Of a DNA stretch of 64,000 nucleotides, positions 43,820 to 51,761 are shown piece after piece. Under the pieces are notes generated by a model that did not search any database, was not told the origin of the DNA, and worked only from the letters and a program-made list of their open reading frames with translations. Position 1 is the stretch's first letter; every line of letters begins with the position of its first letter. Origin of the DNA: Limosilactobacillus caccae (GTDB lineage Bacteria; Bacillota; Bacilli; Lactobacillales; Lactobacillaceae); assembly GCF_900156885.1 (NCBI RefSeq), contig NZ_FTOY01000009.1, positions 182,257 to 246,256 on the forward strand. Reading direction: 5' to 3'. A program made the position numbers and the translations under genes.

Positions 43820-46729
43820 ATGAATAAATTGAAAGACAAATTTTTATGGTTACTAATTTTGATGTGGGTTGGAATCGACCAGGTATACTGGCGACTTTCG
43901 CCAAGTATTGCTAATTATAATAGTGCCAACCTACACACTAGTGCATTGCAGGTGTTACATAGCTTAACGCTGTTAGGGCCAACTATTTTTCTAATATTAT
44001 TGGGAACACAGCTAAGGAAGCAAAAAGATAATGTTATTGCACTTACTGTTAAAACTTGGTTGAATACTTTTGCCTTAGGGACAATTGCCTGCTTGATTGT
44101 TTCACTTTGTAGTAGAAACGCTACCCCCAAGCTTTTCTATGACTCGTTCTTTCCATTATTAAGAAACACTTATCCATTAATATTTGCAAGTATGTTCGGC
44201 CTCTTTTTGGGGAAGTTGAGCGATAACCTTACTGTGCAGTACCAAAGATATATTCCTATTTTGATATGGGGGCTAGTCTTCGTTTCTTCATTTTCAACGC
44301 CCAACATGTTTGGCTGGGCAGACGGAGCTAATTTTCTATTTTACGCATTGATGGTTCTGCTTGGCTGGCGAAGTTTTGTCCCCAAATTAACTTTATTAAA
44401 ATGGTTTAGCTTAGCAACAATTGCTGGATTTGGCAATGCCTTTCTTCAAGCAATCATGCCGTTTTTTAGTATTGATGGAACAACGATTGGTCGTTTTACA
44501 ACATCATTTAATTTTTTAGCCGTTCTAACGGCGTTTGCACTTGCTCAGATTGTTAAGCAATTAATAAAATTTATTAATTTGAGAATTACCTTTAGCTATC
44601 TAACATTGATTGAAAATACTGCAATTATTGCTTACTTGGCGGCCCTTGTTGATAAGCAAATTGGCCACTCTTCATTTAAACTTGCTGTTCTTTCACTCGG
44701 CTTAGTATTAGTGGGAATAATCATTGCCCAATGTTGGACATTCTTTTTAAGAATCTCACTTATTGATTCCCTAAGTAAGAAGATAAGTCACTTCTTTTTA
44801 TTGGCTAATAAAAAACAGCAAAGGATAGCTATTGCAAAATATCGGGAGCTGCGGCCGACGCTGTGCTTAAGCTTACTTTCTTATATGATGGCACTGACTG
44901 TAACATTATTAATGAATACGAGTTGGCAAATAACACCAAATGTTGGTCCAAGCTACAATATCTTTGCTTATACTTTAGGGCAACGGGAAATGACATTAGC
45001 ATTAACAACGTTAATAATCTTTGCCTCAATAAAGTTTATTCAGGCGCTGACCAATCGCTATTGGATTGGACTTTTCCTAGTAATGGTTTTTAATGTTGTA
45101 CTTGTAATAGCTAACAAAGAAAAAATTGCAGCGAGAAATGAGCCAATTCTTCCAGCTGATCTTGCAATGCTTTCTGTTGCTAAACAATTATTTGGAATGG
45201 TTGATCTGAAAATATGGTTGAGTTTTGCTATCTTTCTGATCTTGCTAATTTTCATCATTACCTGGTTAGAAATAAGAAGAGTAGTGGCGGTGAAGTTTTC
45301 GCGAGGGCAACGGATATTTTACTTATTATTTGCTCCGTTAATCTTTCTAAGTAGTACTATTTGGAACCAACCGAACACACCAATAAATAACTTTTTATCA
45401 GCAATTGATGACCAGCCAATGTTTTACAATCAGTTAAGTGGGGCTAAAATTAATGGCCCAATTCTTCAATATCTGAACAACGTTGATGTAACAGTAATGA
45501 AGCAACCAAGTGGCTATTCGCAAAAGGCAATGGTTAAAATTGTCCAGCGTTACGGTAAGGAAGCTGCAAAAATTAATGAGACAAGGGAAAATCATTTAGA
45601 TAAGCAGACTATTATTTTCAATTTAAGTGAAAGTTTTGCTAATCCCAACCGTGTCCCCGGAGTGAAATTGAAAAACAATCCTATTCCATTTGTAACTAAG
45701 ATGGAGAAACAGGGGACAGGTGGAACGATGATTAGTTCTGGTTATGGTGGTGGAACTGCAAATATGGAATATATGACTCTAACCGGTTTTACACTCAGTA
45801 ATTTTTCACCAACATTACCAACTCCATATACCCAATTAGTACCAACATTAAAAAATAACCCGTCAATTGTGCAAAGTTTTAGATACGCAACGGCAATTCA
45901 TCCTTATATTGGAGCGTTCTATAGTCGGATAACTGTATACCACAAATTTGGCTTTAACAAATTTATGTATTTAGGAAGTAAAGACCCAATTAAACATCGG
46001 ATGAAGATTGATCGTAGTCCGTACTTATCTGATAAAACGTCATATGATAATGCTCTTGACCAGATTCGCGAACACGATGGTGGGCAGTTTATCAATCTCG
46101 TGACGATGCAGAACCACTTCCCATACGATCAAAATTACTATGATAATCTTGCAAGATATGAAGCAGTTAAAGTTTCGGCAGGGACTAATATCAATGCCGT
46201 TAACGACTTTACAACTGGCATTCACTATACGGATAAGTACTTACGTCAATTTATTTCACAGCTAGATGAAATTAATAAGCCGATCACGATTGTATTTTAT
46301 GGAGATCACTTACCAGGAATATATGGAAATGATATGAAGAAAGATGGCGTTAAACTTCATGAAACAGATTACTTCATATATTCAAATAAATATGCCCGCG
46401 AGCATGGTGCAAAGAATTTTGAGTATCGGACGAAATATGTTGTGCCCAATGACTTTATTGCGATGGTTGCCAAGCAAACCAATTCAAAGGTAGATTGGTA
46501 TCAAGCTTTACTAACTAACGTTTATGAACAGATACCAGCAATGACGATGGATACCTCTGCTTCGACCGTCAATGCTTTTAACAGTAGTACTCATTTTATC
46601 GGTCAAAGCGGTCATACTGTTAAAGAAAAAACATTTACCAAAAAGCAGAAGCAGTTTTTGCATGATTATAAGTTAATCCAATACGATGTTACAGCAGGTA
46701 AACACTACACAAGTAAATACTTCAACTAA
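43820..46729 (+). CDS. LTA-synthase-like phosphoglycerol transferase with extra N-terminal membrane domain
   Basis: A 969-residue membrane enzyme, about 300 residues longer than LtaS. Residues about 1-320 hold roughly ten hydrophobic segments of a separate domain resembling acyltransferase-3 or OpgC-like bundles. Residues about 345-510 look like the LtaS helix bundle with NKEKIAARNEPILPADL. The extracellular sulfatase-fold domain spans about 580-880: Glu604 in NLSESFANP, Thr646 in GYGGGTANMEYMTLTG (nucleophile position) and Asp829-His830 in YGDHLPG. It should move a phosphoglycerol-type group from lipid to a surface acceptor. It lies among the repeat-protein genes with its own promoter and terminator. 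Confidence 0.87.
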   Translation: MNKLKDKFLWLLILMWVGIDQVYWRLSPSIANYNSANLHTSALQVLHSLTLLGPTIFLILLGTQLRKQKDNVIALTVKTWLNTFALGTIACLIVSLCSRNATPKLFYDSFFPLLRNTYPLIFASMFGLFLGKLSDNLTVQYQRYIPILIWGLVFVSSFSTPNMFGWADGANFLFYALMVLLGWRSFVPKLTLLKWFSLATIAGFGNAFLQAIMPFFSIDGTTIGRFTTSFNFLAVLTAFALAQIVKQLIKFINLRITFSYLTLIENTAIIAYLAALVDKQIGHSSFKLAVLSLGLVLVGIIIAQCWTFFLRISLIDSLSKKISHFFLLANKKQQRIAIAKYRELRPTLCLSLLSYMMALTVTLLMNTSWQITPNVGPSYNIFAYTLGQREMTLALTTLIIFASIKFIQALTNRYWIGLFLVMVFNVVLVIANKEKIAARNEPILPADLAMLSVAKQLFGMVDLKIWLSFAIFLILLIFIITWLEIRRVVAVKFSRGQRIFYLLFAPLIFLSSTIWNQPNTPINNFLSAIDDQPMFYNQLSGAKINGPILQYLNNVDVTVMKQPSGYSQKAMVKIVQRYGKEAAKINETRENHLDKQTIIFNLSESFANPNRVPGVKLKNNPIPFVTKMEKQGTGGTMISSGYGGGTANMEYMTLTGFTLSNFSPTLPTPYTQLVPTLKNNPSIVQSFRYATAIHPYIGAFYSRITVYHKFGFNKFMYLGSKDPIKHRMKIDRSPYLSDKTSYDNALDQIREHDGGQFINLVTMQNHFPYDQNYYDNLARYEAVKVSAGTNINAVNDFTTGIHYTDKYLRQFISQLDEINKPITIVFYGDHLPGIYGNDMKKDGVKLHETDYFIYSNKYAREHGAKNFEYRTKYVVPNDFIAMVAKQTNSKVDWYQALLTNVYEQIPAMTMDTSASTVNAFNSSTHFIGQSGHTVKEKTFTKKQKQFLHDYKLIQYDVTAGKHYTSKYFN

Positions 46730-46766
46730 GACTGAGGAACTGAAATGGGCTAAATTGCAAATTAAC

Positions 46767-46796
46767 GAAAAGGAAGCTGGTCAGCTTCCTTTTTTA
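46767..46796 (+). terminator. Terminator after LtaS-like gene
   Basis: AAAAGGAAGCTG / CAGCTTCCTTTTTT stem with a tiny loop. Confidence 0.88.
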
Positions 46797-46828
46797 TAAA
46801 AATTGAAAAACATTGTTAAATGTGTATC

Positions 46829-46843
46829 AAGTAACCGCTTACT
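46829..46843 (-). promoter_or_regulatory. cre-like site before the PgrA-like gene
   Basis: Reverse complement AGTAAGCGGTTACTT, close to the CcpA cre consensus TGWAARCGYTWNCW with two departures. It lies directly ahead of the extended -10 at 46845, so CcpA binding there would block transcription. Confidence 0.4.
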
Positions 46844-46844
46844 A

Positions 46845-46853
46845 TGATAAACT
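46845..46853 (+). promoter_or_regulatory. Extended -10 (TGATAAACT) of the PgrA-like gene
   Basis: TG-A-TAAACT about 40 bases before the ATG; weak -35. Confidence 0.5.
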
Positions 46854-46892
46854 GAAAAAGCATTTATATTTATTTATATTAAGGAGAACTTT

Positions 46893-49502
46893 ATGTTAAA
46901 AAAACGTTTTAAGCTGTACAAGGCTGGTAAAAAGTGGTGTGTGATGGGATTAACAACCGTTGCTTTGGCTTTTGGTGCAATGGCTGTTACTACTAGTGAT
47001 GTAGAAGCAGCAACATCGCCGACAACGGTTCAAGTTACCCAAGTGCAAAAAAATGTTAATGATGCCCAAAAGAGTTTTGATACAGCAAAGCTAAATGCTG
47101 AAAACGCTGGTAAAAAGGTAAATGCGGCTCAGGGAAACGTTGACAGTGCGCAAAAGCAGGTTCAAGAAGCGCAGGCCCAAGCTGATTCTGCAAAGTCGAC
47201 GGTTTCACAAGCCCAAAGTACATTAGATAAGGCAAAGGCAGCTCAGGTAGATGCACAAAATAGTCTGTCACAGGACCAACAGAATATCACTGATAAAAAA
47301 GCGGCAGTTGATTCCGCCAATGCTGCCTTAACGGTGGCCCAACAGAAAAAAGCAGACCAACAAAACAAAGTAAACAGTGAACAAGCAACTGTTAATCAAC
47401 AGCAACAAATCGTTAAGCAAAAACAAGCTGACCAAGAAAAGGCACAGTCTATTGTTGCTGGTACGCAGGCTAAAATCGATCAGTTAAATGACCAAATGAA
47501 TTCTGTTAATCACATTGACTTGCCAGAAAATTACATTAAGAATTTGCGGGCAAACTCGATTATTTCTGCTGAAGAAATTCAGGCGCTTAATAAGAACCAG
47601 TACCATGATTCTAGTCTTGATGCGCAAAGATCATACGCTGAATTAAATGAATTATCCCAGGGGGACTGGGCAAGTTTAGCAACGTTTGCGGCAAGCTTGA
47701 TTAATGAAGTCCGCTTTGCTGCTGGGTTACAACCGTTAAAGGTTACCAACGGCTCAGTTAACTTTGCTTCTGATGTGGCTAATAATTTCTTAAAACATGA
47801 ATATATTGATAGAGCTAATGAAAAATTCTCAATTGCTAATGCTGCTGACAATAATGGGTTAGAAAAATATAATGACTATGGCAAAGCTTTTGGGACGTTA
47901 AATAGAGAAATAACTGGCATGACTCAAACGTCTCTGTCATTCAATGGTTTTGAACGAACAGTTACATCCTACGAGTTTACACCAGTAACATTAAATGATC
48001 TTAAACGTGATACCTATAATCTGATTCTTAGTGCATTAGAAGATCCACAAAGCGCTAACACCTTATTAGATGATAGTCGATATGTTAGTTTAACAGGAAT
48101 GAACCAAAAGTTAGTATTACTATTTATTTCTAATAGTGATATTTCAGGCTCAGGTAAGTTTGGAAGCTCAGAATATGTTATCCCAACAACAAATATGTCA
48201 GCAATAAAGCAACAAATAGCTGATTTTATGGCTAAGAAAGCCGATCAAGAGGCATCCTTAGCAAGTGCGAAGAAGGCAACTGCCGATGCAAAAGGTGTAC
48301 TAGAAAAAGCACAACAATCATTAACGAGTGCACAGGCTAATTTAACCGCTTTAGATAATGATGTAAAAAACAAAACAACATTATTAGACAATGCTAAAAA
48401 AGACTTAGCAACGGCGGAGCAAAAGCTAGCCAATGATCGTGAAACAGCTAAGGGGCAAGCGGTAAAAGAAGCTACTGAAAAGTTACAAACAGCATCTGCG
48501 CAACAAGAACAGTTTGCTAAGACTTTAGCAGAGAAGCAAGATCAACTTAAGCAAAAGCAAGAAGAACTAACGAAGGCGCAAAATGAACAATTACTCGCAA
48601 ATAAGGCTTTCCAGTCTGCAGAGCAAAAGCTAGCTAGCGCTAAAAAGGATCTTCAAAAATTAAAGAACGGTTGGAAAAAAGATGGCGACAAGACCTATTA
48701 TTACATCGACGGTCAAAAGCAAACGGGCTTCTTGAAGCTTAACAATAAGATGTATTACCTAGGCGATGACGGTGTTCTTTGGCAAAACAAGTTCTACAGT
48801 AACTGGGGTCATACCTACTACTTCGGCGAAGATGGTGCGCGTTGGGATAACCGTTTCATGAATGCATGGGGTCACACCTACTACTTTGGTGAAGATGGTG
48901 CGCGTTGGGATAACCGTTTTATGAATGCGTGGGGTCATACCTACTACTTTGGTGAAGATGGTGCCCGCTGGGATAACCGCTTTATGAATGCGTGGGGTCA
49001 TACCTACTACTTCGGCGAAGATGGTGCCCGCTGGGATAACCGCTTTATGAATATTTGGGGGCAAACTTATTACTTTGGTAATGACGGTGCCCGTTGGGAC
49101 AATGCCTTTATGGTTGCGTGGGGTCATGCCTATTACTTTAGTAACGATGGGGTACTATTACGTAACCAGACTCGCCAAATTAATGGGGTGACATACCGTT
49201 TTAATAATGATGGTGTTATCACTAATTTGAAAAACCAATTTATTACCGACCATAACGGAAAAGTATACTATTTCGATCAAAATGGTCAGTTATATGTAAA
49301 TAAATTCTATAATAATTGGGGCCATACCTACTACTTTGGCAAGGATGGGGCGCGTTTTACCAATCAGTGGTATCGGACAGTTGGTGCCGGCGATAACTAT
49401 TACTTTGGTGCTGACGGCGCAGCCTTAACTGGATCCCAGAAGTTAGGAAAATTTAATTACTACTTCAAAGATAATGGCTTATTAGACCATGTTAATTCTT
49501 AA
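46893..49502 (+). CDS. SEC10/PgrA-like surface protein with coiled coils and aromatic repeats
   Basis: An 869-residue exported protein. Signal RFKLYKAGKKWCVMG with cleavage near VEA (41), coiled coil at about 45-205 rich in Ala/Gln heptads, a PgrA/SEC10-type domain at about 208-450 (HIDLPENYIKNLRANSI, SLINEVRFAAGLQPLKV, VYLTGMNQ-like SLTGMNQKLVLLF), a second coiled coil at about 450-590, then aromatic repeats to the end (best set FMNAWGHTYYFGEDGARWDN). Relatives are surface-exclusion or adhesion-type proteins normally ending in LPXTG; here the sortase tail is replaced by the repeat scaffold. The CAP-like centre suggests ligand binding rather than hydrolysis. Confidence 0.85.
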   Translation: MLKKRFKLYKAGKKWCVMGLTTVALAFGAMAVTTSDVEAATSPTTVQVTQVQKNVNDAQKSFDTAKLNAENAGKKVNAAQGNVDSAQKQVQEAQAQADSAKSTVSQAQSTLDKAKAAQVDAQNSLSQDQQNITDKKAAVDSANAALTVAQQKKADQQNKVNSEQATVNQQQQIVKQKQADQEKAQSIVAGTQAKIDQLNDQMNSVNHIDLPENYIKNLRANSIISAEEIQALNKNQYHDSSLDAQRSYAELNELSQGDWASLATFAASLINEVRFAAGLQPLKVTNGSVNFASDVANNFLKHEYIDRANEKFSIANAADNNGLEKYNDYGKAFGTLNREITGMTQTSLSFNGFERTVTSYEFTPVTLNDLKRDTYNLILSALEDPQSANTLLDDSRYVSLTGMNQKLVLLFISNSDISGSGKFGSSEYVIPTTNMSAIKQQIADFMAKKADQEASLASAKKATADAKGVLEKAQQSLTSAQANLTALDNDVKNKTTLLDNAKKDLATAEQKLANDRETAKGQAVKEATEKLQTASAQQEQFAKTLAEKQDQLKQKQEELTKAQNEQLLANKAFQSAEQKLASAKKDLQKLKNGWKKDGDKTYYYIDGQKQTGFLKLNNKMYYLGDDGVLWQNKFYSNWGHTYYFGEDGARWDNRFMNAWGHTYYFGEDGARWDNRFMNAWGHTYYFGEDGARWDNRFMNAWGHTYYFGEDGARWDNRFMNIWGQTYYFGNDGARWDNAFMVAWGHAYYFSNDGVLLRNQTRQINGVTYRFNNDGVITNLKNQFITDHNGKVYYFDQNGQLYVNKFYNNWGHTYYFGKDGARFTNQWYRTVGAGDNYYFGADGAALTGSQKLGKFNYYFKDNGLLDHVNS
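48792..49169 (+). repeat. Six tandem 63-bp coding repeats
   Basis: In-frame 21-codon units, four of them nearly identical (FMNAWGHTYYFGEDGARWDN). High DNA identity points to recent expansion. Confidence 0.9.
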
Positions 49503-49507
49503 TTAGC

Positions 49508-49545
49508 AAAAGTTCTCTACAAAAAAGTAGGGAACTTTTTTATTT
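49508..49545 (+). terminator. Terminator after PgrA-like gene
   Basis: AAAAGTTCTCTAC / GTAGGGAACTTTTTT stem with one mismatch. Confidence 0.88.
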
Positions 49546-49549
49546 TCTC

Positions 49550-49591
49550 TTGCCAAACCACCCACTTACATATATACTTAGTCACATAAGT
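49550..49591 (+). promoter_or_regulatory. Promoter and likely operator of the YtrA-type regulator operon
   Basis: TTGCCA (49550-49555), 17-base spacer, TATACT (49573-49578). An inverted repeat ACTTA-N6-TAAGT at 49576-49591 overlaps the -10 edge, where a GntR/YtrA dimer could bind and repress its own operon. Confidence 0.65.
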
Positions 49592-49621
49592 AATTAACCA
49601 AATAACTAAGGAGGTGCCCAG

Positions 49622-50005
49622 ATGCAATTTAACTTTGATGAGTCGGCGCCACTCTACCAGCAAATCGCTGACCAGCTTGAGGAAATGATTTTCGCTGGAG
49701 GCTTTGATGAGCAGGCACAGGTGCCGTCAACCACCCAGCTATCCCAGCAGTTGCATATCAATCCCGCGACTGTGCTGAAGGGGATGAACATGTTAGTTGA
49801 TAAGGGACTGCTTGAAAAGCGTCGCGGTCTCGGAATGTTTGTCAAAGAAGGAGCACAACAAAAAATCATGGAGCAACGAAAGGAAAGCTTTTATAACGAC
49901 TATGTTAAGAGCCTGTTAGTTGAAGCTGACAAGCTAGGGATTACTAAGCAGCACTTATTAGAATTAATCGAACGAGGAGAGCATGATGGAACAATTAACC
50001 ATTAA
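49622..50005 (+). CDS. GntR family transcriptional regulator, YtrA subfamily
   Basis: A 127-residue DNA-binding protein. The winged helix-turn-helix spans about 10-75: PLYQQIADQLEEMIFAGGF, QVPSTTQLSQQLHINPATVLKGMNMLVDKGLLEKRRGLGMFV. The short helical C-terminal tail without an effector domain is the YtrA type, which controls ABC transporter operons. AGGAGG precedes the ATG. It overlaps the ATPase gene by 23 bases and likely autoregulates the three-gene unit. Confidence 0.92.
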   Translation: MQFNFDESAPLYQQIADQLEEMIFAGGFDEQAQVPSTTQLSQQLHINPATVLKGMNMLVDKGLLEKRRGLGMFVKEGAQQKIMEQRKESFYNDYVKSLLVEADKLGITKQHLLELIERGEHDGTINH

Positions 50006-50849
50006 AAACTTAACCAAAAAATATCGGCATGACATGATTCTTGACGACCTGTCCTTTACTTTAGAACCAGCCAAGATTTACGGCTTACTCGGCCGTAACG
50101 GGGCAGGGAAGTCAACGCTATTAAACATCATCAGTAACCGGATCTTCCCGACAAGTGGCGAAGTACGGTTAGGCGATGACGTGGTAAACGACAATGATGA
50201 TGTGCTGAGTAAGATCTTCTTGATGAGTGAAGCTAACCTTTACCCACGGGGGATGAAGGTTAGTCAGACATTTGACCTGGCGGACGTGGCCTATGGCAAC
50301 TTTAATTATGATTACGCTAAGCAACTAGCAGAGCTTTTTGAACTTGACCCGCAGGCAAAGGTCACCAACCTGTCGACCGGGCAGCGGACAATTTCAAAGC
50401 TAATTGTCGCCCTAGCAGTCGATGTTGATTACGTCTTTCTCGATGAGCCAATTCTAGGGTTGGATGCCAACCACCGTGATCTTTTCTACAAGGAGCTGGT
50501 GAAGACTTACCAAGAAAAGCCCCGGACATTTGTCCTATCGACCCACTTAATTGAAGAAATTCAACAGTTGGTCGAGCACGTATTAGTATTGCACAACCAC
50601 CACTTGATTATTGATGAAGATACGGATGAAATGCTAGCGAAGGCTTACGCTGTCAGCGGGCCGGCCAAGCTAGTAGACCAATACACTGATGGCCTGCGGG
50701 TTCTTAAGAAAGAAAGCATAGGAAACATTCAGACTTCCTACATCTTTGACCACCTGGATGACCAACGGGTGATCCCAGACCAGGTAAAGATTGACCACTA
50801 TGACTTACAGCACTTATTTATGTACTTAACTGATGGGAGAGAGGGCTAA
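49983..50849 (+). CDS. ABC transporter ATP-binding protein
   Basis: A 288-residue ATPase subunit. Walker A GLLGRNGAGKSTLLN at about 36-50, a C-loop-like NLSTGQRTISKLIVAL at about 133, Walker B DYVFLDEPILGLD at about 152-164 and switch His in LSTHLIEE. The signature is STGQR in place of LSGGQ, frequent in YtrB-like subunits. Pairs with the six-helix permease that overlaps it by one base. Such YtrA-YtrBC-like systems are linked to cell-envelope stress or export; substrate unknown. A second in-frame ATG lies directly after the first. Confidence 0.92.
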   Translation: MMEQLTIKNLTKKYRHDMILDDLSFTLEPAKIYGLLGRNGAGKSTLLNIISNRIFPTSGEVRLGDDVVNDNDDVLSKIFLMSEANLYPRGMKVSQTFDLADVAYGNFNYDYAKQLAELFELDPQAKVTNLSTGQRTISKLIVALAVDVDYVFLDEPILGLDANHRDLFYKELVKTYQEKPRTFVLSTHLIEEIQQLVEHVLVLHNHHLIIDEDTDEMLAKAYAVSGPAKLVDQYTDGLRVLKKESIGNIQTSYIFDHLDDQRVIPDQVKIDHYDLQHLFMYLTDGREG

Positions 50850-51538
50850 TGAAAAACCAAAAACGAGATTTAGTAATTACAACTGTGTTGCGCCGGGAAG
50901 GGGCAGCTACCGGAATCGCCGTTGCTGTGGCCGTTGCCGTGGAACTATTTGCTTACTTAGCAGGTTTAGTAATGGATCATAACATTCAGTCATTCCTAGT
51001 TAGTCTCACCGGTATTCCGGGATCTTTACCAAGCATTTTAACCCTGATACTAGTATTTTACTTTTTAATCACCCCGTACAGCGACTTTAAATGGGCAATT
51101 CAAAACGGGATCTCCCGGAAAATTGTGTGGCAGGGGCGGTTCATTTCAATGATCCTGTTGACGCTCATCGTGTGGTTTGTGAACCAACTGCTTGGCCTGC
51201 TTAACCACCCATTTATCAGCGTTACCGCATCCCTTTACAACCTGCTTTCATACTTCTCGGTCATCATTACGGTCATGGCAATTGGCAATGGTTTTGCCCT
51301 GTTAAGCCGGCGGTGGAAGTGGATTGTCGGCATCGCTGGTCCGGTTGCCTTGTTCGTCTTACTTAGTATGTCCTTAGCAGCCATTGCGCAAAGCATGCTC
51401 AGCTGGGGGCCAGATTCAGTGCTAGTTAGTTTACTAAGGACTTCAATTACTTGGTGGATGTTCTTAATCATCTACTTGGTCGTAATGTTTGTCCTTGCAC
51501 GCTTATTTAATAACAAGATGCAGTTGCGTCGCGATTAG
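50849..51538 (+). CDS. ABC transporter permease-like membrane protein
   Basis: A 229-residue membrane protein with six hydrophobic segments and a basic C-terminus. It has no strong family motif, but it starts at the last base of the ATPase gene (ATGA-type overlap after GAGAGAGGG) and has the size of ABC-2-type permeases. It should form the channel for the ATPase above. Confidence 0.78.
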   Translation: MKNQKRDLVITTVLRREGAATGIAVAVAVAVELFAYLAGLVMDHNIQSFLVSLTGIPGSLPSILTLILVFYFLITPYSDFKWAIQNGISRKIVWQGRFISMILLTLIVWFVNQLLGLLNHPFISVTASLYNLLSYFSVIITVMAIGNGFALLSRRWKWIVGIAGPVALFVLLSMSLAAIAQSMLSWGPDSVLVSLLRTSITWWMFLIIYLVVMFVLARLFNNKMQLRRD

Positions 51539-51579
51539 GCAAGATTAGCTAAGGACATAGTTATATAACAAAAACAAGC

Positions 51580-51690
51580 TGGGAAAAAAGCTTCTCGGAG
51601 CCCCGGTGGGGTAACCTAGGACGGACGTTGGCACGGTACGGGCCGACGTTTGTCCGTAGTTACCCTTGAGGGGCTCGCTTTTTTTCCGCG
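51580..51690 (+). ncRNA. Large GC-rich hairpin element, possible structured RNA or repeated palindrome
   Basis: About 110 bases fold into one long three-segment stem: GAGCCCC pairs with GGGGCTC, GGGTAAC with GTTACCC, and ACGGAC plus GTTGGC with GCCGAC plus GTCCGT, around a small GGTAC loop. Outer AAAAAAGC pairs with GCTTTTTTT. It is much more GC rich and longer than the simple terminators here. It could terminate the ABC operon, but its size and base composition suggest a dispersed palindromic element or a small RNA. Confidence 0.55.
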
Positions 51691-51719
51691 ATTACTATGT
51701 AATATTCGGAGATAAAACT

Positions 51720-51760
51720 AGGGGCTGGAAAGAAACTATGTTTCTTCCCAGCCCCTTTTT
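51720..51760. terminator. Bidirectional terminator before the MucBP-like gene
   Basis: GGGGCTGG / CCAGCCCC with inner AAGAAA / TTTCTT pairing and a T run. Confidence 0.85.
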
Positions 51761-51761
51761 A

